The position numbers were made by a program, and so were the translations under genes. From Balaenoptera acutorostrata (lineage: Eukaryota > Chordata > Mammalia > Artiodactyla > Balaenopteridae), in the NCBI RefSeq assembly GCF_949987535.1, contig NC_080069.1:49838391-49902390 (forward strand): a DNA stretch of 64,000 nt. The letters are read 5' to 3'. Below the pieces are notes generated by a model. It was given only the letters and a program-made list of their open reading frames with translations. It did no database searches and was not told the origin of the DNA. Positions 57,201 through 64,000 of the stretch are shown in pieces (within the stretch, counting starts at the first letter, position 1; the number at the start of each line of letters is the position of its first letter).

Positions 57201-57410
57201 TAGGGTTACTGATAGAACACTGAATCACAAGTTAGAAAACTGTTTTTCATCTGAGGACCACCCCTTACTAGCAAGACTATCTGGACAAGTAACTTAATCT
57301 CTCTGAACTTAGTTTCTTTATCTGTAAAACTCTCTCTTCTAGAGTTCGTATAAAGATCCCATAGGATCCTTTACGTGAAAGGCTTTGGTGAATCATGACT
57401 TGCTATACAA
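57201..57410 (+). repeat. MIR relic
   Basis: 'ACAAGTAACTTAATCTCTCT', 'GAACTTAGTTTCTTTATCTG', then TAAAACTCTC and a 3' part with 'GTGAAAGGCTTTGGTGAAT'. Moderately decayed. Confidence 0.7.
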
Positions 57411-58245
57411 ATGTAAGGTGTGAAGGAGAGATGAGTGTGCCAGAAGAGGGTGTTTCAGAGAGAGTAATTCCCTGACCATGTGTAAACTGTATTGCTGAGG
57501 AGAGAGGCCCATGGTGGTATGTAGACTTGTTAAATAACAAACAGCAAGGCTTGGCCAACATATGGTCTTGCTATCAAGATAAATCCCTCCATAGAAATAC
57601 TCGTTGGAAAAGAAACTCCCTCCTACCACGGCGTTTTCCTGTTCTCATCTCCCACAGACAACAGTGGCTTACGTTAGTCGAAGACTTTGGGGGATTTATT
57701 ATAAGTGGCATTAATGAGACATGTTTCAATGATGGGATCAGCTACGGTTTTCTGCATTTGGTGGGATATAGTTATATACATTTCATTTCAGATAATTGTT
57801 GAGGCTATTCCAGATCGCAAAAGCAAAGTTAATTTAGGTCAATGAGATGAGAACTTATTTCCAGTCTATTATCTAATCCCTTATTAAACCAAAGAATAAG
57901 GAACTGAGGGATCCAGTCATTAACTTCTGGCAAAAATCAACTCAGTGAGCATAAAAGAAAGAGAAATGATTGTATCCAAATACCTATTTTTGTGGTCTTT
58001 CATTGCTTAGACAGGGAAGAATAGAGATTTTATTGAGAGAAGCCCTGAGATTAAAGAAAAGCTCTGAAATACAAGCTCTCAGGTATCTCAGGCAAGAGAT
58101 GGAAAGACTGATCATCTTAGGGTTCAAGCAAGAAAAAAATCTCTCTTAAGGTGCAGAAGGAATCAGTGTTCCATGGCATATTTGTCATCATCACAGGTTT
58201 CTTCCCTCCAAGTATTTCATGGCCCATTTCCCTTTATTTTGATAA
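57411..58245. other. Unique DNA, no recognised feature
   Basis: No transposon recognised. A 91-codon plus frame (57527-57802) and a 78-codon minus frame (57393-57629) overlap and have no known homology. Confidence 0.4.
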
Positions 58246-58790
58246 TTTTTGAAGTGATTACAAAAAGACTTCAAAGGTAATGGGAAAATACAGAAAAGTA
58301 CAAAGAAGAAAACAAAAATCACCTTTAATCCCTCCACCTAGAGATAACAATAGTTACATCTTCTGAGGTTATTTCTCTTTGGGGGGGTGTGTGTATCTAT
58401 GTGATGTATGTGTATCCATGTGTGTGTATGGATGTTGCAAAATTGAGAACAAAATTATATGTGGTTCTGTTATTTGTTTTCACTTACTAAATGTATTTCA
58501 AATATTTCCCTATGTCATTAAAATGCCTTTACAACATTTTAAGTGTCTTTCTAATATTCCATTATGCGGATATGTGGCAATTTATTTAAATACTCCCTTA
58601 CTGTTCTGCATTCAGACTGTCCCTGCATTTTTGCTGTTTTTATTTTGCAAATTAAAGGGATGTCTCAATAGATACCTTTGTAGCCATACACTCATGTGCA
58701 CGTCTGATGATTTCCTTAGTATGAATTTCCAGAATTGTTGGATCAAAGGAAATGCATGCATTAAATTTGTTTGATGTATATAAATTAGGC
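58246..58790 (-). repeat. Ancient L1M-type fragment
   Basis: 'AAAAGTACAAAGAAGAAAAC', 'ATCCCTCCACCTAGAGATAA', 'TATTTCCCTATGTCATTAAA', 'TAATATTCCATTATGCGGAT' and 'AATTGTTGGATCAAAGGAAA' follow a known order of an old mammalian L1-type repeat. A TG-rich run lies at 58386-58430. Confidence 0.65.
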
Positions 58791-59497
58791 ACTATTTAAG
58801 GAAACATCTCCTTAATTTGCAGTGAGCATGCTCAGTGTCTGGGAGTAGGGGTTGGGAGATCCACAGAAGGCAGATTCTGCTGGGACCTGGGTGGCAGTTT
58901 ACTGGCTCAGAATGTGGAAGTACCACCCTCCAGTTGTAATGGACCAGGCTGCCTCACTTTGCCTGGGGAGCTTCAGAGGACAGTTGGGTGCTTATAATCT
59001 TGAAGGAATGGTCAAGAGGAACATGGGCTATCCTAGGCTAAAGTCATTTTAAGTTTAAAAGTCAAGTAGGGCCAATAAAAAAAGATGCATGGGGGATTGT
59101 ACCTCTTGTTAGTGATGGACACTCTTTGCCTAGGTCTGGCAAACCTATTTGATTGTTCATCTCACCACTGAATCTTCTACAGATAAAAGCAAGAGGGACA
59201 AGGGTAGAAAGACGAAGAGGACTCAATGGGGCTGTGAAAGAAGAAGCTGTTGGGCTTTGAGATTGGCATCAGTTGTCCATGGGGCACATACCTGAATAGT
59301 CTCTGTGGAGGTTGATCTCTTCCACTACCCAAACCAGCTCTTTCCCCACAGTTACCCTCTTTCTATCAGTGCCTGGGCCTGTCCCCTGGGCTAGATATTT
59401 GAGTCAAGGTTCTTCATCTGTTGCCTCTCTCCTCTTCAGTCCAAAATGAACCAAGACCTATAATTTTATTCCACTTGGAAGAGCTCTCAAATCTTCC
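58791..59497. other. Unique DNA, no recognised feature
   Basis: Mixed composition, no recognised transposon, no credible coding frame. Confidence 0.4.
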
Positions 59498-59558
59498 TCC
59501 ATCTCCATTCCTACTACCGTCTCTCTTTCCATCTCCGTTCCTACTACCGTCTCTCTTT
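59498..59558 (+). repeat. Two-copy 30-bp tandem duplication
   Basis: The unit CCATCTCCATTCCTACTACC and ten following bases repeats once with period 30. There is a single A/G difference between the copies (CCATT at 59507, CCGTT at 59537). Confidence 0.95.
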
Positions 59559-59699
59559 TCCAGCCTTCAGCGTGGTCTGCAATTCTGGAATTGCTTCAGA
59601 CTCCAGTTTCTCCCCCTCCAACTCTTCCCCTACTGTTTCCAGTTGACTCTTCCCCAAATGCTACTTAACCATTTCCCCCAGAGAGCCTAAAGCTATTGC

Positions 59700-59810
59700 A
59701 AATAACTTACCTACAGAATGTGAGCTTTTTCAAGATTAGGGTTTTATCTTACTCATCTTTGTAGCTCCAGTGTTTAGGAAAGTGGCTGTCACCTAAACCA
59801 ACTTTAGCTT
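59700..59810 (+). repeat. L2 3' fragment
   Basis: 'CTACAGAATGTGAGCTTTTT', then 'GTTTTATCTTACTCATCTTT' and 'AGCTCCAGTGTTTAGGAAAG' match the L2 3' UTR layout. Confidence 0.65.
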
Positions 59811-60029
59811 GGCAACAACTCCATGAAGTTTTTGAATGGGAAACGGCGGCTCAGGGCTTGTGTTTTTCCCTAAACCACATGGACTCAGCTGCACTGTGCT
59901 ACCTCTGTTGTCAGCGATCTGAGACCTTCTCAATCAAGCTTTCTCACTATACTTCTTACGCTTTTCTGCACTGAATGCTATGTCATGGGATAGCACCTAT
60001 TGCAAGAGATGTATTTGAGCATGTATGGG

Positions 60030-60225
60030 GGCGGAGGCCAGAGGGGGCAAGCTGGCTGATGAAGACCAAGAGAATCTGAGGGGCGAAGATAGGTCTTAAG
60101 CTAGGCCTTGAAGGTCAAGATAGGATTTGGTCAGCAGGAGACTCCAGGGCACAGGCCATTCCATGTCATGAAAGCAAACAGCAAAGGCACTGGGACAGAA
60201 AGGAACCAGTAGTGCTGTCAACTGT
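60030..60225 (+). repeat. Ancient interspersed repeat fragment
   Basis: 'AAGCTAGGCCTTGAAGGTCA', 'CCATTCCATGTCATGAAAGC' and 'AAACAGCAAAGGCACTGGGA' resemble the middle of the old family at 35765-36420. The name is uncertain. Confidence 0.5.
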
Positions 60226-61720
60226 GAAGAAATTGACCTACCTGTGGAAAGAGTTCATGCTGTCTTTCTTGTTAGGAAAAACCTTCCTTTAAAGTACTGG
60301 TTTTATGAGTGCCCTGGAACTAGACTCCATGATGTCATGGATTGAGGTGCTACACGTTGCACAGAAATAGCCCTCTTTCTGTATGGGGAGAGCAGAGAGA
60401 GGAAAGCTCATTTAGGTGTGGCATTCCTTCACTTCAGATTTTGAACTGCACCTGAAGCATGAGAGAATTCCTGTGGCATGTCATAGAACACAGGAACCAG
60501 ATTTGTATCGTAACATGGCTTCAGTTTTTATGACAATTTTAACCTTCAGAAACATTTTCATCCCTGAGTTAAGGAAACCAGAAACATAAAATGAATTAGG
60601 AGGGGTTTGAACGTATTTACAAAGAGAACATTTTTTACTGGCTAATAAACTCCACAAGGCCCAAAGCATGTTTTGGCCAAAAGGGACCTGGCTGATGACA
60701 AACAGTAAAACAAGAGACACTTAGAGCACTTACCTGAAAATAAGGATCAACTGTAAATCAATGTCATCAAATTAAACAGGATAATTTAGAAAGTAGTGGT
60801 ATTAGTAAACAAAACAAAAAAACGCTGCAAAGAACAGAAAATTACACTTTAGTAAATAAAAAAATTTATTCAAAATCTTATTTTGGTTTGATACTTGCCT
60901 TTTTAAACTTACAAATAAAGAACCAAGGAAACACTAAATATATTACCTTTTAAGTTATACTGCACATATATGTGCACACAGAGAAAACAAGTAGTTTTAT
61001 TGGATTGGGACAGTATTTTGAATTTCTTTTGTGAACATCTGTGCGGGTCATGGAGAATGTGGCCAGTTTCCCCCCCGATCCTGTTCCTGGCCCCAAATGC
61101 TCCCTTTTGTAACATCGCTGCTCTGGGATTCCAGCTAGAGGCTATACAGTTTACTCCAGGTGTTTAACTCTGTCCTTCTCTGAACTTCCAGCAGCCAAGT
61201 TGGGAGCAGAATATGGGATGTGTGTTTTTCAGCCCCAAACTTCCATCTTCCTCCTGGAGGACCCAGCTGATCCCACAAGCCACTAACATGCCCAGCGATG
61301 GCAGTTTTCCAACCCAGTCCTGGCCAGGCTTTTGTGCCTCCTGAGTCTTGATATAGCAACCAGTTTTCCCCAACTGTCCCTTGACAGTCTGTGCCCAGCT
61401 TCCGCCTGGGAGACCAGTTGGGACATGCCTCATCCTGGCAGGGCAGGAGCTGCCCGAGACTGGGTGATGCCTGCGTTAGCTTCGGGTTGGTTGTCACTGC
61501 CTTAACCTCTCAAAGGTGTTATTGAAGAGAAGGAGCTGAGGTTAGGGTCTGGCATAGAGATTCCTTCCCTTCTTCCTAAAGCACCATCAGGCCGAAACAG
61601 TCCCACCTCTCCAGCCATGGGAACAGTAATGGGGGCCGGTGTTATGAAGGCCATATCAGAGACACAGCAGGAACAGCCTTGAGAATAGGGTTTAGGTCTC
61701 GTTCAGGATTGAATAACCAA
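60226..61720. other. Unique DNA; right half GC-richer
   Basis: Positions 61130-61500 are GC-richer and leave overlapping minus frames of 120 and 89 codons open, without a recognised domain. The 60740-60960 part is AT-rich. It could include a decayed LTR or pseudogene that I do not recognise. Confidence 0.4.
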
Positions 61721-61721
61721 C

Positions 61722-61775
61722 CAGCACAGTATTGGGTACACAGCAAGCCTTCAATAAATATTTGTTGCTTATAAA
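61722..61775 (+). repeat. L2 or MIR 3' tail
   Basis: 'CAGCACAGTATTGGGTACAC' followed by 'GCCTTCAATAAATATTTGTT' is an L2/MIR 3' end. Confidence 0.8.
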
Positions 61776-62655
61776 GATTAAAGAGGAGTATGGGGGCAAG
61801 TTGTAGGGATGATTCTAGTTATTCTTATGCCCTGGGCATTTTTCAGTGGACGATGCTGTTAATTATGTAGTCATTATTTTAGTACCACCTTCGTTGCCCC
61901 TCAGCTTTGAGGGTTAAGCCTGGAGGTACTCAGTTTTTTGGAGTTCAGAGTTAATAGCTCAGCCTCAAGTCGGCTACAGCTCATGGCAGGTGGCTCGTTG
62001 TGCCCCTCTCATGACCCATGCCTTGTATCCACATTCCAGTAACAGATCACTGTCTTTTCCCCTTATCCTTGTGTATCCCTCTTGTTTCCCCATTGCCATA
62101 CAATCTGCCAGGACCCTCTCACACGCTTGGGATATGGGCCCAGGGTCCTCATAGCTGAGTGTCCACCTCTTGTTGCCAGGTGACCCTGCCTGCTGCTGGA
62201 CGCTTGCCCAGGCTGCCAGTCTCCCATGATGCAGTGCTCTGCCCCCTCACTGCGGATGACCGCCGGGCCTCTCCTATAGTTGTGTCTCTGCCTGTTGCCT
62301 GCTGCTGGGGAATTCCTGTATTGTGTTTGCTTCCCATGGCTGGTCTGGCCTCCCTTATCAGGCCCACCCTGCTGCTGCTGACTGAGTCTTATTTCTGAGA
62401 GAGAGCATATTTCTTGTTGCCCCTCTGCACCACTTTTATCATCTCTACCATATCCTAATTCAGAAGACTCTCTGTCCTTTTTTAAAGTTGATTTCACTCT
62501 TGACTGTGGATCATTAAGAGATACTGTTTTCTCACAGACTGATCCTAAATTGGGGGAGGAGTTTTAGTTTTCGGAAGAAGTTTAAGGTTGTGTGTGGGAC
62601 CGTGGGCCTCTTTGTGGAGGTCACATGTCCTTGGATAGGGACCCACATTGTGTGC
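61776..62655. other. Unique DNA with an unexplained 144-codon minus frame
   Basis: The minus frame at 62063-62497 (144 codons) is rich in Gln, Gly, Arg and Ser. I recognise no domain. The composition is that of a GC-rich low-complexity stretch. No splice, promoter or poly(A) signal ties it to a gene, so it is recorded as unassigned DNA. Confidence 0.35.
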
Positions 62656-62657
62656 AC

Positions 62658-62659
<2 letters not shown>

Positions 62660-62695
<36 letters not shown>
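62660..62695 (+). repeat. (TG)18 microsatellite
   Basis: Eighteen uninterrupted TG units. Confidence 0.97.
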
Positions 62696-62699
<4 letters not shown>

Positions 62700-64000
62700 A
62701 GAGAGAGAAGAGTCTCCCTTTTTAATACTTTCTGAAAAGCATGTCACTAAATAGAACAAGGAGAAAGGAATGGGGTGGATAGGCATAAGATCAGCCTTTT
62801 AATCCTCCAGTTATGTGAAGAAACAATCATATATCATGTTGTGTAGACGGTCCATCTTTCCCCCGTGGCATTTTTCTGGCCTTCATTCTTGGCCTCCTAA
62901 TGAACTCAAGATCAGAGTAAAAATGATGGCCATCATGACTGGTAAAACCTGTTAGCAGTAGAAAAATAAGAACGTTAAAAGGTAGTGTTGTACGGTTTCT
63001 GATGAAGAGACCTACAGAGTGATTCCACTTGAGTATTATATGCTGTGTATCTACAAAAACAAGTTGGCACAGGATGTTCAAAACTTGCTGTTCTGTATTA
63101 GGGTGAACGCTGTTCATATTTACTGTACTTCATTCACAGGTGGAGAGAAAGGAATTGATTTAGCTTAATACAAGATTTGGATACTCTCCCTAACCTTACA
63201 CTGGTGTTAAACAGTAGCTGTATGAATACTGCCTTGCAGCTGACCTTTTGGGATTGCTTTTCCCTAGTGATTTTTTTTTCTAATTATTTTTATGTGCATT
63301 TTAAACGGAGTTGCAGGAGGGATGGAATTTAATTGCTCTATTTGTATTTTATCCCTTCACTTTTATGTCTAGGGCAAAAGGTTGTATTTTAATAAATCTA
63401 GGAGGTAATTTATAACTACTACTGGTATTGAAAAAATACCTATGTAGCATGTGCATGTTTTTGTGACTGTGTGGGAGTGTTGGTATGGTTGGATCTCTTC
63501 TCTTCTTTAGCTGTCTTTGCTATATTCAAAGTCTTAAACTGAGATTTCCTACCCTTTTCTGCTTTAAAGACTAGCTGTTTTGGGTGTCCGAAGCTGCACA
63601 TTTCCAGTGTGTGCTTTATTTCTTTCATTTACATCATAGCATAACCACAGATGTGAAGTTCATTTTTGTTTCAAAAGGGGAAAGTCTGGCTGATGCAAAA
63701 GTTGCTTTCTAGGCCCTCTGAAAGTAGATGTTCTACTTTACGCTTTCAGGGTAATCACTAGGATGCAAAATCACTGCTGCTGTCTTGGAAGTAATGGTAA
63801 TCATGCTGCCAAGGAAGGCTAATTGGACCACTGCTGCTGACTTACCTGCCAGGAGACCTGTGCAGCTTTACTGCTGTGGAGACTACTGCAAGGAGAAATC
63901 ACCCTGTTAAACCTAGACACACGTCTGGTCGTTTCTTTGATGCATGAGCTTGAGAGCACTCTAATAGTTTATTTTGAAAAATCCAAGCAAAACTTTAGTG
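62696..64000. other. Unique DNA, possible conserved sequence near the right edge
   Basis: No transposon recognised in 1.3 kb. Positions 63280-63420 and 63760-63960 have balanced composition without low complexity and could be conserved non-coding DNA, but this cannot be judged here. A 96-codon minus frame at 62827-63117 has no known homology. Confidence 0.4.

Overview
The window is nuclear DNA from a placental mammal, and the repeats point to a whale or dolphin. Five copies of a tRNA-derived SINE begin with the 5' motif CTTCCCTGGTGGCGCAGTGG and carry the later CCACAACTACTGAGCC block. This is the cetacean-type CHR SINE. No ruminant Bov-tA or BovB sequence was seen. Several L1 tails end in the TATACTCCAATAA form common in cetartiodactyls. 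The species and the locus cannot be named from the sequence.

I found no functional protein-coding gene, structured RNA gene or CRISPR array. The only convincing protein homology is decayed L1 ORF2, which has frameshifts and internal stops. Most other open frames of 60 to 156 codons look like chance frames in AT-rich DNA, or are read across SINE and L1 sequence. The window is best read as intergenic or deep-intronic.

Layout. 1-8250: an old LTR-like fragment, MIRs, a MER5-like element, then several kb without recognisable repeats. 8250-8890: a MER5-like element split by a CHR SINE, then an L2 tail. 8.9-16.6 kb: L2, MIR, an old L1, a small CpG-rich patch near 14.0 kb and a short L1 tail at 14.9 kb. 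16.6-20.9 kb: three CHR SINEs, two of them facing each other, plus an enhancer-like unique block near 18.5 kb. 21-31 kb: MIRs, L2, a probable CR1/L3-type relic, a mini DNA transposon, and an unusual unique block at 27.5-28.0 kb. 31.7-34.1 kb: two truncated L1s. 35.4-37 kb: a CHR SINE, two microsatellites, an ancient repeat and a MIR. 37-44 kb: mostly unique, with a hairpin at 41.0 kb, an LTR-like end, MIRs and a MER5-like piece. 44.1-48.2 kb: a long pyrimidine tract followed by a 3.9-kb L1. 48.2-50.6 kb: an ancient repeat, then an old inverted L1 with a younger L1 nested in it. 50.6-64 kb: unique DNA with scattered L1, MIR and L2 relics and microsatellites.

There is no gene network to describe. 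The window's value is an insertion history that can be read in order, because many insertions keep intact target-site duplications. It also holds a few unexplained unique blocks that may be regulatory. Nothing in it supports a new biological system. Boundaries of old repeats are approximate (about 20 bases). Family names come from recognising consensus phrases, not from a database search.
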